Positions 1 to 8,100 of a stretch of 64,000 nucleotides of DNA are shown one piece after another. Below the pieces are notes generated by a model that had not been told where the DNA came from, made no database searches, and was given only the letters and a program-made list of their open reading frames with translations. The DNA lies in contig NZ_JACJRV010000004.1 of NCBI RefSeq assembly GCF_014697475.1, positions 1 to 64,000 on the forward strand, in the 5' to 3' direction. This DNA comes from Nostoc sp. FACHB-152. GTDB taxonomy: Bacteria > Cyanobacteriota > Cyanobacteriia > Cyanobacteriales > Nostocaceae. The number at the start of each line of letters is the position of its first letter. Positions within the stretch are counted from its first letter, which is position 1. The translations under genes were made by a program, and so were the position numbers.

Positions 1-135
1 TCTTTAATACTCGCGTACAAGTCATTACTACTCGCGCGAGAGTCTTTGATACTCGCGTACAAGTCATTGCTACTCACGCGAGAGTCTTTGATACTGGCGC
101 ACGAGTCTTTGATATTCGTTTACCAGTATTAATAC
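1..135. repeat. 21-bp tandem repeat, degenerate
   Basis: About six copies of a 21-bp unit of the form AGTCTTTGATACTCGCGTACA run from the left edge: a partial copy at 1-19, then 20-40, 41-61, 62-82, 83-103 and 104-124, decaying after 125. Two variants alternate (AGTCTTTGATACTCG and AGTCATTGCTACTCG). Because 21 is a multiple of 3, two plus-strand frames stay open through the array; one reaches a stop at 130-132, just where the array ends. It may therefore be the end of a repeat protein beginning outside the window, or a non-coding repeat. There are no spacers, so it is not a CRISPR. Confidence 0.85.
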
Positions 136-172
136 CATTAACGATAATAGTTTCTCCCCTGCTCCCCTGCCA

Positions 173-1087
173 TCAAATTTTCACCTGTTCTCTATATACT
201 TTTGGCGTTATGCCCATGAATTTACGAAAAACATTGGTAAAATGACTCTGGCTTTGAAAACCAACTTGTTCAGATATTTGCTCGATAGTTTTGTTGCTTT
301 CAGCCAATAGCTTTTTTGCCTTAGCAATACGGCAATTCATTACATACTGATGCGGCGCAAAACCTGTAGATTGTTTAAATAAGCGGGAAAAATGATACAT
401 ACTCATCTCTACAACCGCAGAAATTTCAGCCAGAGTTAAATCTTTTTCTAAGTTGTCTTGAATATATGAGATAGCTTGACGTAACTTTCTGGGAGAAAGA
501 CCTTTATTGTTAGAGAAGTGCGTAACTTTATCGCTGGCTATTGAGTGATGTTTCAGCAGGTGAATGCAGAGTGTAGTTTTCAGAGACTCAATATAAATTT
601 TGCTACCTACACCGTCTGATTCTAATTCTGATTTAAGTGCTAAACCAATTTGCTGAATGAACGGTTCGGGTGCGGCAAAGTGGGGTGTTAACTCAACACC
701 TTGTAAATCTATTGACTCTAATATTATCTGATTGAAAAACGCAGGTTCCAAACTGAGGAGCAAAAAGTCGGTTTCTGATGCCCAACGGGAAATGTGATGG
801 GCGTTAGCGGGTATAATTGCCACATGACCATTGAATATGTTTTCCTCTTGAAACCGTCCATCTAATACTCGCTCTGCTTTAGTTAAATGATGCGCCAAGT
901 TAACAGATATGACGTGTTGTTGTGGCGAATGTTCGGGAGTTTCGTAAGCAGGCTGTTGATGAATATCTAGACGTATACCATCCCACCCTGCATGGTAACT
1001 AGAAATTAAGGGCGATCGCGGCAGAACTTCTGCACAAGCATCTTCTTGAGTAAAATCAATATTTAAGATTTTCTCTTCTAGCATCAT
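173..1087 (-). CDS. AraC family transcriptional regulator
   Basis: DNA-binding regulator with an AraC/XylS-type C-terminal domain. Roughly the last 100 residues hold two helix-turn-helix segments: one around LTLAEISAVVEMSMYHFSRL, and a second with the signature IEQISEQVGFQSQSHFTNVF followed by FRKFMGITPKVYR. The N-terminal 190 residues are the presumed effector-binding or dimerisation part and have no family I can name. A GTG at 1093 is possible, but the ATG pair at 1087/1084 follows a GGTGAG-like ribosome site and is preferred. The gene is divergent from the DCC-family gene at 1161, only about 70 bp away, which makes that gene a possible target. Its ligand is unknown. Confidence 0.9.
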   Translation of the reverse strand: MMLEEKILNIDFTQEDACAEVLPRSPLISSYHAGWDGIRLDIHQQPAYETPEHSPQQHVISVNLAHHLTKAERVLDGRFQEENIFNGHVAIIPANAHHISRWASETDFLLLSLEPAFFNQIILESIDLQGVELTPHFAAPEPFIQQIGLALKSELESDGVGSKIYIESLKTTLCIHLLKHHSIASDKVTHFSNNKGLSPRKLRQAISYIQDNLEKDLTLAEISAVVEMSMYHFSRLFKQSTGFAPHQYVMNCRIAKAKKLLAESNKTIEQISEQVGFQSQSHFTNVFRKFMGITPKVYREQVKI

Positions 1088-1160
1088 TCTCACCGCAGAG
1101 ATAATAGAATTAGGTGTAACGCTATACTTAAACCGTAATCCGGAAAGAGGCGTTATTTCA

Positions 1161-1574
1161 ATGAATTACTATGTAATATACGACGGAAATTGCAATCTCT
1201 GCGTTACTTTCGTGCAATTTTTAGAAAGATTAGACCAAGGGAAGATGTTTCGTTACGCTTCTATGCAAGACGAACAAACACTTACTCGGTGGGGAATTAC
1301 ATCCCAAGATTGCCAAAAAGGAGTGATATTAATTGATGCTAATGCTCCTGAGCGACGCTGGCAAGGTAGCGATGCGGCTGAAGAAATTGGCAAGTTACAC
1401 CCAATGGGAAGTTTGATTGTCGATGCTTATCGCGCTATACCGGGAATGAAGTGGACAGGCGATCGCTTTTACGAACAAATCCGCGATAATCGTTACACTC
1501 TATTTGGCAAACGTGCTTCGACCTATCAATCAGCATACTGTGTGGATGGTGGCTGCAAAATTGGTAATGATTAG
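1161..1574 (+). CDS. DCC family thiol-disulfide oxidoreductase-like protein (DUF393)
   Basis: Small 137-residue protein of the DCC/DUF393 family, named for its N-terminal DxxCxxC motif; here Asp8-Gly-Asn-Cys11-Asn-Leu-Cys14 follows a beta strand, as in thioredoxin-like folds. The rest has the usual family features (ERRWQGSDAAEEI, then a tryptophan/tyrosine-rich middle). Two more cysteines close to the C-terminus (YCVDGGCK) could form a second redox or metal pair. Family members are predicted redox proteins with few characterised functions. It stands alone on the plus strand, divergent from the AraC-type regulator. Confidence 0.88.
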   Translation: MNYYVIYDGNCNLCVTFVQFLERLDQGKMFRYASMQDEQTLTRWGITSQDCQKGVILIDANAPERRWQGSDAAEEIGKLHPMGSLIVDAYRAIPGMKWTGDRFYEQIRDNRYTLFGKRASTYQSAYCVDGGCKIGND

Positions 1575-1614
1575 TATATGAGCAATTTTTGATAGTCTAA
1601 TTTAGGGGGTTGGT

Positions 1615-2406
1615 ATGACAGTAAGTAAGCCAGATTTAGAAACATCCCAGACGACTGATATTGTGGATGATATTGTGGACTGGGAACCCCCAATGCCACC
1701 CACAGATTTAATATTTGATGATGGAGAACCATTGGAATCAAATCGCCACCGTATTGCCATGAATGTCTTAATTCGGTCATTGCAACAAGCTTGGGCTGAC
1801 CGAACTGACTTTTACACAGGTGGCAATATGTTCATCTACTACAGCAGTACCCAAGCGCGTAACAATGATTTTCGCGGCCCCGATTTTTTTGCAGTGCTGA
1901 ATGTTGATGGTACTATCCCTAGACAAGGCTGGGTAGTTTGGGAAGAAAATGGCCGTTACCCTGATGTCATCGTCGAATTGATGTCACCATCTACAGCGCG
2001 GGTTGACAAAGTTACAAAAAAAGATATTTATCAACAAACCTTCCGCACACCAGATTATTTTGTCTATGACCCGTTTGACCCCAACTCGTTGCAAGGCTGG
2101 CATTTAGATGCAAATCAGACTTACCAACTTTTAACCCCGAATGAACGTGGTTGGCTGTGGTGTCAGCGTTTAGGTTTTTGGTTAGGAACTTGGGAAGGCA
2201 CAGTAGATAGAGAATCAGCAATTTGGCTACGGTTTTACGATTCTGAGGGTAATCTTGTGCCTTTACCAGAAGAAGCAGCCCAAGCCCAAGCCGATGCGGC
2301 ACAAGCCCAAGCCCAAGCAGCCCAAGCCCAAGCCGAAATCGCCCAAGCACGGGCTGAACGTTTAGCCGCCCGTTTAAGAGAGTTAGGTGAAGACCCTGAT
2401 ATTTAA
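1615..2406 (+). CDS. Uma2 family (DUF820) PD-(D/E)XK nuclease-like protein
   Basis: Uma2/DUF820 protein, a restriction-endonuclease-fold family greatly expanded in cyanobacteria and of unknown physiological role. Fold signatures are visible: RGPDFF supplies the first acidic residue, YPDVIVELMSPST the Glu strand, and a downstream Lys follows. The C-terminus (about residues 222-250) is an Ala-Gln low-complexity stretch encoded by iterated GCCCAA-type hexamers, probably a coiled coil, ending in RLAARLRELGEDPDI, a typical family tail. The ATG follows an AGGGGG ribosome site. Two further intact homologues (20758, 40699) and one remnant (19484) lie in the window. Confidence 0.9.
   Translation: MTVSKPDLETSQTTDIVDDIVDWEPPMPPTDLIFDDGEPLESNRHRIAMNVLIRSLQQAWADRTDFYTGGNMFIYYSSTQARNNDFRGPDFFAVLNVDGTIPRQGWVVWEENGRYPDVIVELMSPSTARVDKVTKKDIYQQTFRTPDYFVYDPFDPNSLQGWHLDANQTYQLLTPNERGWLWCQRLGFWLGTWEGTVDRESAIWLRFYDSEGNLVPLPEEAAQAQADAAQAQAQAAQAQAEIAQARAERLAARLRELGEDPDI
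2275..2352 (+). repeat. GCCCAA hexamer repeat inside Uma2 gene
   Basis: Iterated GCCCAA/GCACAA/GCAGCC units encode an Ala-Gln run in the tail of the Uma2 protein. Copy number is likely to vary between strains. Confidence 0.8.
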
Positions 2407-2452
2407 TGATGAGTGTGTGGGGTTAATGGTATGAAGGCGAAAGAATGAAATT

Positions 2453-2884
2453 TCAGACTTCAGACTTTTCATTAAACAGTTCTAAAATCTGCCGACAAAA
2501 TTGTTTTAGCTTGTCACCTACTTGTGCAGAAGGTGCCGACTCGCCAACAATGTTCCAGTTCTCTACTGTCGAAAGTCGCCACGCCTCACCGCGATGGTCA
2601 AATCCAGCAACTTCTATACCAATTGCCCGACGTAAGTTTGTTATCGGATCTTGATGAAAGCGGATTTGAATCAAGACACTACGACTACGCCAGGATTTGC
2701 TGATACCAGGAAAGTGAAACCCAATGTCTATAGAATCTGGATCAACTAATTCTCTGGTTTCTGGGTCATTCTTCCAAGGTTTCAAATCCGATTTCGCATC
2801 AGGAAACTGGAATTTGAACAAATTAACTACCGTAGCAATCTTGCTGGCGAGTTCAAGGTTAGTTGCCTGTTCAGCTGCGTTCAC
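2453..2884 (-). CDS. Conserved hypothetical protein
   Basis: 143 residues, soluble, with no signal peptide or membrane segment. I do not recognise a named family. The sequence alternates charged and aromatic residues in an alpha/beta pattern (SVLIQIRF, RRAIGIEVAGFDHRGEAWRL). The start is GTG at 2884, supported by an AGGAG ribosome site about 10 bases upstream. It is convergent with the Uma2 gene at 1615 and transcribed away from psbQ. The absence of internal stops, the good ribosome site and the balanced composition make it a real gene; its function is unknown. Confidence 0.7.
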   Translation of the reverse strand: MNAAEQATNLELASKIATVVNLFKFQFPDAKSDLKPWKNDPETRELVDPDSIDIGFHFPGISKSWRSRSVLIQIRFHQDPITNLRRAIGIEVAGFDHRGEAWRLSTVENWNIVGESAPSAQVGDKLKQFCRQILELFNEKSEV

Positions 2885-3237
2885 GAAAAAACACTCCTAA
2901 ATAGTTAGTCAGCTAAGGGGAATGTGACGACAGAAAACCGCCAGAAGGCTTATTTTATTTGTGTTTCAGCTTATCAAGACGTTTTAAATTTCGCAACTTT
3001 AAAATTATCTTTTCTTAACAATTTATGAAGTATGAAATTTTATTATTAGACCCTTATAATTAAATACTTTAAGTAATTGTACCTAAAAAATTAGGAAAAC
3101 TGACTGAATCCGTATCAGTCTGGAGAAAATTTCAGAATTTTCCGCAAAATCGTCTACTGGCTAGAACGATAAATTACCTTGACGATCTAAAATTACACTG
3201 TTAGCTGGCAAACGTTAAAAAAAATTAAGTTCAGTTT
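2885..3237. other. Intergenic region between divergent genes
   Basis: AT-rich 350-bp spacer that must contain the promoters of the minus-strand hypothetical gene and of psbQ. A weak imperfect inverted repeat (GGAGAAAATT/AATTTTCC) lies near 3122-3142. No coding potential was seen. Confidence 0.6.
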
Positions 3238-3702
3238 ATGGCGCGTCAACGCTCGATTTTCTCATTAATTCTAGTATTATTGGCTACGTTCCTCATTAGT
3301 TGTGGCGGGCCTGGAGTAGCAGTTGCACCTCCAACATATACAACAGAACAAATTGCACAAATTCAGGAATATGTGCCTGAAATTCAGACTGTGCGCGATC
3401 GCGCAGACGAACTAAAAAACCTCATCCAAAAAAATGAGTGGATTAAGGTGGGTAACTTTATTCATGGCCCGATGGCAGAAGCTAGACTGGCGATGACTTA
3501 CATAGCACCCCACCTTCTCCCCAAAGACCAAACCGCAGCCCGTCAAATTACCAAAGATTTACTGAATCACTTGGTTAAAGTTGATCAAGCAGCTAGTAAT
3601 GGTAATAGTCTACTTGCCTTGAGTAACTATCAAGCCGCCTTTACAGATGTTGATAAATTCCTGCAACTGTTACCTGAAGGTAACAAGGAAGCTGAATCCT
3701 AA
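3238..3702 (+). CDS. psbQ: Photosystem II lipoprotein PsbQ (CyanoQ)
   Basis: Cyanobacterial PsbQ homologue, a lumenal lipoprotein that binds the donor side of photosystem II and stabilises the oxygen-evolving complex. It has a basic N-terminus, a hydrophobic stretch and a lipobox L-I-S-C with the lipidated cysteine at residue 22, then a Pro-rich linker. The following 110 residues form the expected four-helix bundle (VPEIQTVRDRADELKNLI, WIKVGNFIHGPM, LLPKDQTAARQITKDLLNHL). The length of 154 fits the family. It appears monocistronic; a hairpin repeat at 3721-3777 follows and could act as a transcript end. Confidence 0.93.
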   Translation: MARQRSIFSLILVLLATFLISCGGPGVAVAPPTYTTEQIAQIQEYVPEIQTVRDRADELKNLIQKNEWIKVGNFIHGPMAEARLAMTYIAPHLLPKDQTAARQITKDLLNHLVKVDQAASNGNSLLALSNYQAAFTDVDKFLQLLPEGNKEAES

Positions 3703-3720
3703 GCAGTGATTCCTTAGTGG

Positions 3721-3777
3721 TAAGTTATGAGTTAGAAGTTAGGAAGTAGCTAGTCTTAACTCCTAGCTTATAACTTC
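3721..3777. repeat. Intergenic inverted repeat (GAGTTAG type)
   Basis: Imperfect arms TAAGTTATGAGTTAGAAGTT and CTTAACTCCTAGCTTATAAC can fold into a hairpin between psbQ and the next gene. Similar GAGTTAG/CTAACTC hairpins recur across the window. Confidence 0.65.
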
Positions 3778-3791
3778 TCAATATCCCAGCA

Positions 3792-4856
3792 ATGAGTCAT
3801 GTAATTATTATCGGTTGTGGTGTAATTGGAGCCGCGATCGCCTATGAACTGAGTCAAGTAACAGGGTTGCAAATTACCGTTATTGACCAACAACCACCCG
3901 CACAAGCTTCTACAGGTGCAGCCCTTGGCGTTTTGATGGGTGTCATCAGTCAAAAAATCAAGGGCAAAGCTTGGCGGCTACGGCAAACCAGCATTGAACG
4001 TTACGAAACTTTAATTCCTGAACTAGAAGCCTTAACAGGACGTAAAATCCCTTTTAACCGTCAGGGAATCCTACATCTGTGTTGGGAAGAAGAAAATTTT
4101 GATAATTGGGCAAACTTAGTCGAAATTCGCGCCTCTCAAGGTTGGCAATTAGAAATTTGGGACACAGCGAAACTCAAGAATATTTGCCCTCAAGTTAATA
4201 ATGACAAAATCACTGGCGCGGTCTATTCACCTCAAGACCGTCAACTTGACCCCACCGCCTTAACCTTAGCCTTAGTTGAAGCCGCCCAACACAAAGGCGT
4301 AACCTTCAAATTTGGTGTGAACGTTGTAAATATCTCAGCCACATCAATCGAAACTACAGCAGGAGAAATTGCTGCTGATTGGATTGTAGTTGCAGCTGGG
4401 CTTGGTTCTACACTACTGACATCAGGGTTAAACCAAAAGATTAATATTCGCCCTGTTTTAGGACAAGCATTACAAATACATTTAGAAAATCCTATCGGCA
4501 ACCCTGCATTTCAGGCGATGATTACTTGTAATGATGTGCATATCGTCCCAGTAGGCTGCGGAGATTATTGGATAGGCGCGACGGTAGAGTTTCCTAGCAA
4601 TGGCGATGAAATCCCACCGAATCATGAACTATTAGAGTCTGTGAGACAACAAGCGATCGCCTTTTGTCCAGAATTAGCCTCAGCGACTATTACCCGTACA
4701 TGGTTAGGGTTACGCCCCCGCCCCGAAGGTCGCCCAGCACCAATAATTGAAAAACTGCCAGGATTTAACAACATCCTCCTCGCCACCGGACATTATCGTA
4801 ACGGTGTGTTACTAGCACCTGCAACGGCCTATGCGATTCGTGAGATGATTGTTTGA
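3792..4856 (+). CDS. FAD-dependent oxidoreductase, glycine oxidase ThiO-like (DAO family)
   Basis: Flavoprotein of the D-amino-acid oxidase fold, 354 residues. The N-terminus has the FAD dinucleotide-binding motif GCGVIGAAIAYEL (GxGxxG) at about residues 8-20 and an acidic residue ending the second strand (ITVIDQQ). The C-terminus carries a family pattern RTWLGLRPRPEGRPAPIIE and GHYRNGVLLAPATA, the second FAD/substrate region of ThiO/DadA-like enzymes. It could supply dehydroglycine for thiazole synthesis as ThiO does, but no thiamine gene is adjacent, so the substrate is an inference. No signal peptide is visible, so it is likely cytosolic. Confidence 0.85.
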   Translation: MSHVIIIGCGVIGAAIAYELSQVTGLQITVIDQQPPAQASTGAALGVLMGVISQKIKGKAWRLRQTSIERYETLIPELEALTGRKIPFNRQGILHLCWEEENFDNWANLVEIRASQGWQLEIWDTAKLKNICPQVNNDKITGAVYSPQDRQLDPTALTLALVEAAQHKGVTFKFGVNVVNISATSIETTAGEIAADWIVVAAGLGSTLLTSGLNQKINIRPVLGQALQIHLENPIGNPAFQAMITCNDVHIVPVGCGDYWIGATVEFPSNGDEIPPNHELLESVRQQAIAFCPELASATITRTWLGLRPRPEGRPAPIIEKLPGFNNILLATGHYRNGVLLAPATAYAIREMIV

Positions 4857-4922
4857 GAATTCAGAAGTCAGGAGCCAGAATTCAGAATTAATCGTCCTTC
4901 TGATTTCTATATTCTGAATTCT
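4857..4922. repeat. Intergenic inverted repeat (AGAATTCAGAA type)
   Basis: The gap between the oxidoreductase and the hydrolase carries AGAATTCAGAA matched by TTCTGAATTCT, with CAGGAG-like inner repeats; it can form a long hairpin. Confidence 0.65.
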
Positions 4923-4944
4923 TAGTTTCTATTAGGAAAGTAGC

Positions 4945-5793
4945 GTGGCTGTAACAGAAAATAAAGTAAAAGTTGATTCATTAGAGTGGTTTTATCGGGA
5001 AGCCGAACCGATTGGACAAAGTGATTTATTACCTGTAATCTTGCTGCACGGAATAGTATCCCAAAGTTATAGCTGGCGTAATATTATGCCAGCTTTAGCC
5101 AGTCAAGGAACACGCGCGATCGCACCTGATTGGATTGGGTATGGCTTTTCTGCTATGCCAGAAAAACGCGATTTTGCTTATACTCCTGACGCATTTATTC
5201 AAGCTTTGGAAGGATTTATCCAAGCACTAAAAATTGAAAAATTTTCTTTAGTTGTTCAAGGCTTCTTAGGTTCTGTTGGTTTACAATATGCATTGCGTCA
5301 TCCTGAAAAAATTGCCAACATTGCTATTTTAAATGCACCCATTTCTACCAACACTAAATTACCTTGGAAACTCAAACAAATGGGTTTACCTTTAGCAGGT
5401 GAAATGATAACTCAAGACCCTTTATTAGTTGACCGCACCCTCGAAGGGGGTAGCCGTTACCGCATCGAAGATAAAGATTTAGATGTGTACCGCAGACCTT
5501 TTTTGAAAACTTCTGCGGCTGGTAGAGGTCTATTATCAACTATTCGCAATTTACAACTCCCTCAAGCAATGTCAGAAATTGAATCTGGCTTTCAAAAATG
5601 GCAACAGCCTATTCTGCTTCAATGGGGCATGATTGACCCTTGGTTATCAGTAGACATAGCACAAAAATTTAGTGATTCTGTATCCAGCGCAGAATTAATA
5701 AAACTTAATAACGTTGGACATTATCCACAAGAACATTATCACAACGCAATTTTAGAAGATTTACTGCCCTTTGTCAGACGTGTAAATAAATAA
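4945..5793 (+). CDS. Alpha/beta-hydrolase fold protein lacking a recognisable nucleophile
   Basis: 282 residues with a typical alpha/beta-hydrolase layout: oxyanion region VILLHGIVSQSYSW, then IAPDWIGYGFS, a cap region, an acid candidate in WGMIDPWLS, and a late histidine in NVGHYPQEHY. At the nucleophile elbow, where GxSxG or an Asp is expected, it reads VVQGFLGSVG, with no Ser, Asp or Cys in the expected place. It may be a non-catalytic member or use another chemistry. The start is GTG at 4945 with an AGGAAAG ribosome site 8-10 bases upstream. It resembles the cyanobacterial/plastid haloalkane-dehalogenase-like branch; substrate unknown. Confidence 0.82.
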   Translation: MAVTENKVKVDSLEWFYREAEPIGQSDLLPVILLHGIVSQSYSWRNIMPALASQGTRAIAPDWIGYGFSAMPEKRDFAYTPDAFIQALEGFIQALKIEKFSLVVQGFLGSVGLQYALRHPEKIANIAILNAPISTNTKLPWKLKQMGLPLAGEMITQDPLLVDRTLEGGSRYRIEDKDLDVYRRPFLKTSAAGRGLLSTIRNLQLPQAMSEIESGFQKWQQPILLQWGMIDPWLSVDIAQKFSDSVSSAELIKLNNVGHYPQEHYHNAILEDLLPFVRRVNK

Positions 5794-5843
5794 TCAGAAA
5801 TAAATTTTGCAAAAATCGATATTATAAAAAATGAAACCATAGA

Positions 5844-5870
5844 TAAACACAGATAATTTATCTGTGTTTA
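5844..5870. terminator. Hairpin, possible terminator
   Basis: Arms TAAACACAGATAA and TTATCTGTGTTTA are perfect over 13 bp with a one-base loop, 50 bp past the hydrolase gene. There is no clear T run, so it may equally be a mobile hairpin repeat; a similar CACAGAT/ATCTGTG repeat lies at about 57222-57245. Confidence 0.5.
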
Positions 5871-5978
5871 ACAAATAGCTAATTAGATGATTTGGCATAG
5901 TATTTAATGCGCTCGTAAGTAGAAAATTGTTGAGTAACTTATGATGTATTAAAGCCACCTTAATGGAGAAGAGAATTC

Positions 5979-6560
5979 ATGGCTTATTCTTGGTTTAAAG
6001 CATTTCATATTATTGGGATTGTAGTTTGGTTTGCTGGGTTATTTTACTTGGTGCGTCTTTTCATTTACCATGTAGAAGCTGAACAAGAACCAGAACCAGC
6101 ACGCACGATACTGAAAAATCAGTATCAAATTATGGAACTACGGCTTTATCGTATTATCACTACTCCGGGAATGTTAGTGACAGTAGCAATGGCGATAGGT
6201 TTGTTGAGTACTGAACCAGAAGTTTTAAAACAGACTTGGCTACACTTCAAACTGCTATTTGTTGCCTTATTACTGGGTTATCATCATTACTGCGGTCGTT
6301 TGATGAAGAAGTTAGCGAAGGATGAATGTCGTTGGACAGGTCAACAGTTACGTGCTTTAAATGAAGCCCCTACAGTTATGTTGGTGGTGATTGTACTATT
6401 GGCAGTGTTTAAAAACAATCTCCCTACAGATATTACCGCTTGGGTAATTTTTGGTCTAATTGTATTTATGGCTGTGACTATTCAGCTATATGCAAAGAAA
6501 CGCAAGCGTGATAAAGAACAAATGATGGCACAGATAGGCCAACCTCAAGAGCAAAGTTAG
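5979..6560 (+). CDS. hemJ: Protoporphyrinogen IX oxidase HemJ
   Basis: 193-residue membrane protein of the HemJ/YfiP family (TIGR00701), the usual cyanobacterial protoporphyrinogen oxidase, acting in the common haem/chlorophyll pathway. N-terminal AYSWFKAFHIIGIVVWFAGL contains the conserved His of the first helix. The second part carries LRLYRIITTPGM with the conserved Arg, and LHFKLLFVALLLGYHHY supplies further histidines. Four to five hydrophobic segments are visible, with a basic C-terminal tail. A GGAGAAGAG ribosome site precedes the ATG. It is followed by a short membrane protein on the same strand after about 70 bp. Confidence 0.93.
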   Translation: MAYSWFKAFHIIGIVVWFAGLFYLVRLFIYHVEAEQEPEPARTILKNQYQIMELRLYRIITTPGMLVTVAMAIGLLSTEPEVLKQTWLHFKLLFVALLLGYHHYCGRLMKKLAKDECRWTGQQLRALNEAPTVMLVVIVLLAVFKNNLPTDITAWVIFGLIVFMAVTIQLYAKKRKRDKEQMMAQIGQPQEQS

Positions 6561-6631
6561 ACGAAAACGCCTGAGATATCTTAGTATTAAGAAATGTTAA
6601 AAAATATATTTGATATCTCAGGCGTAAATCA

Positions 6632-7114
6632 ATGTCAGCAAAAGATTTAGGGAAACCGCGTCCCTTATGGCGTGTAATCTTCTTGTCTGTAATTACAGGT
6701 ATGCTGTATTACGGCTGGTATAAATGGATTATTCAAGAAGAATTACGTCGTTATAAAGGTTTCGGTTGGTCAGGAACGCTGTGTTTAGCACCGTTTGTTT
6801 TCGGAGTAGCAATTCCCCAAGCTTTACGAATATTTGATCCTGATGTACCTGGATGGTTTGGTTGGTTTTCGCTGTTGGGTATTATTTGGATTTATATTGT
6901 TCAGTTTAAGCTATATAAGACTGTGAATGAATTGTACCGCCAAGCAGGTTTAAAAGAACCATTAGTAGTTTGGTGGCTATTTATCCCCGGATTAAATTTA
7001 ATTGTTGGTTTACGACAAATCCATTTTTTAAGCCAGTTTTGGGCAAAACAACAAGGAGTTAGCGTTTCAGATTATATAGCTGAAAATATTCCTTTACTCT
7101 CGGCTAATGCTTAA
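6632..7114 (+). CDS. DUF4234-like membrane protein
   Basis: 160 residues with about four hydrophobic segments: FLSVITGMLYYGWYKWI, TLCLAPFVFGVAI, WFSLLGIIWIYIVQF and VWWLFIPGLNLIVGL. The opening PLWRVIFLSVITGMLYYGWYK and the late IHFLSQFWAKQQG resemble DUF4234-type small membrane proteins, whose function is unknown. It lies downstream of hemJ in the same orientation, which could mean co-transcription, though a 70-bp gap with a short hairpin-like sequence separates them. Confidence 0.7.
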   Translation: MSAKDLGKPRPLWRVIFLSVITGMLYYGWYKWIIQEELRRYKGFGWSGTLCLAPFVFGVAIPQALRIFDPDVPGWFGWFSLLGIIWIYIVQFKLYKTVNELYRQAGLKEPLVVWWLFIPGLNLIVGLRQIHFLSQFWAKQQGVSVSDYIAENIPLLSANA

Positions 7115-7211
7115 TAAGTTTAGGAATTGAAAAACTTAATTTTGTCAGGTGCGTTCAACTTTGTTAGCGCACCTCTGCTTTATTTAAAGTAGCAAAGGAG
7201 ATAATCGCCGA

Positions 7212-8075
7212 ATGCAAATTCAGCAGTTATTTAGCGATCGCGTGGGCGTAATTGCGACAATGCATCAAAAAGAAAAGGTAATTGCGCCATTATTAGAGAA
7301 TGAATTAAATATTAAAACTATAGTACCAGCTAATTTTAATACTGATGCTTTTGGTACATTTACAAGAGAAGTAAAACGTCCTGGTAATCAAATGGAAGCT
7401 GCTAAACTAAAAGCAGAAGCAGCCTTAAAAATAACTGGTGAAACTTTAGCGATCGCTAGTGAAGGTAGTTTTGTACCTCATCCTCTTGTACCATATATTT
7501 ACTCTAATCGAGAAATCGTTATTTTCTTAGATAAAGAAAATAAAATAGAAATTATTGGCGAAGAATTTTCAATAGAAACAAACTTTAATCATCAGATAGT
7601 TGAAAATATTCAAGAAGCCTACGATTTTGCTAAAAAAGTTGGTTTCCCTGAACACGGTCTAGTAATTTACTGGGAAGATGCCGCTAAAAATAGCCTTGAG
7701 ATAATTAAAGGAATTACGACAGAAGCAAAACTGCAAGAAACTATTAACACAGCATTTAAAAATGCTGTAGACGGTAAAGTTAACTTAGAAACAGATATGC
7801 GGGCGCATCATAACCCAACCCGCATGAAGAATATTGAAAAAGCCACATTAGATTTAATCAAAAAAATTAAAAGCTTATGCCCACAATGTTCTGCACCTGG
7901 TTTTGCTATAACTGAGAGAACAGCAGGATTGCCCTGTGAAATGTGTGCTATGCCAACTAATTTGACACTTGCAGTCATTTATCAGTGTCAAAAATGTGGT
8001 TTCAAGCAAGAAAAGTTATTTCCCAATGGCAGAGAATTTGCTGATCCAGCACAATGTATGTACTGTAATCCTTAA
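7212..8075 (+). CDS. DUF6671 family protein with C-terminal zinc-ribbon cysteines
   Basis: 287 residues. The first about 200 match the pattern of DUF6671 proteins (DRVGVIATMHQKEKVIAPLL, GTFTREVKRPGNQMEAAKLK, IASEGSFVPHP, DMRAHHNPTRMKNI), which are widespread but of unknown function. The C-terminal 60 residues contain cysteine pairs CPQC, CEMC, CQKC and CMYC, consistent with two zinc-binding ribbons. There is no signal peptide or membrane segment. A strong AAAGGAG ribosome site lies 10 bases before the ATG. The conserved His, Asn and Arg residues hint at an enzyme, but this is only inference. Confidence 0.82.
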   Translation: MQIQQLFSDRVGVIATMHQKEKVIAPLLENELNIKTIVPANFNTDAFGTFTREVKRPGNQMEAAKLKAEAALKITGETLAIASEGSFVPHPLVPYIYSNREIVIFLDKENKIEIIGEEFSIETNFNHQIVENIQEAYDFAKKVGFPEHGLVIYWEDAAKNSLEIIKGITTEAKLQETINTAFKNAVDGKVNLETDMRAHHNPTRMKNIEKATLDLIKKIKSLCPQCSAPGFAITERTAGLPCEMCAMPTNLTLAVIYQCQKCGFKQEKLFPNGREFADPAQCMYCNP

Positions 8076-8100
8076 GTGAAGAAGAGGCTAGAGGTTAGGC

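Noticed and set aside
1-135. Possible CRISPR array
   Set aside because: The units are directly adjacent with no unique spacers and are only 21 bp, so this is a tandem repeat.
2012-2350. Minus-strand frame of 112 codons
   Set aside because: It is the reverse shadow of the Gln/Ala repeat and nuclease region of the Uma2 gene, with an unnatural Gly/Leu repeat.
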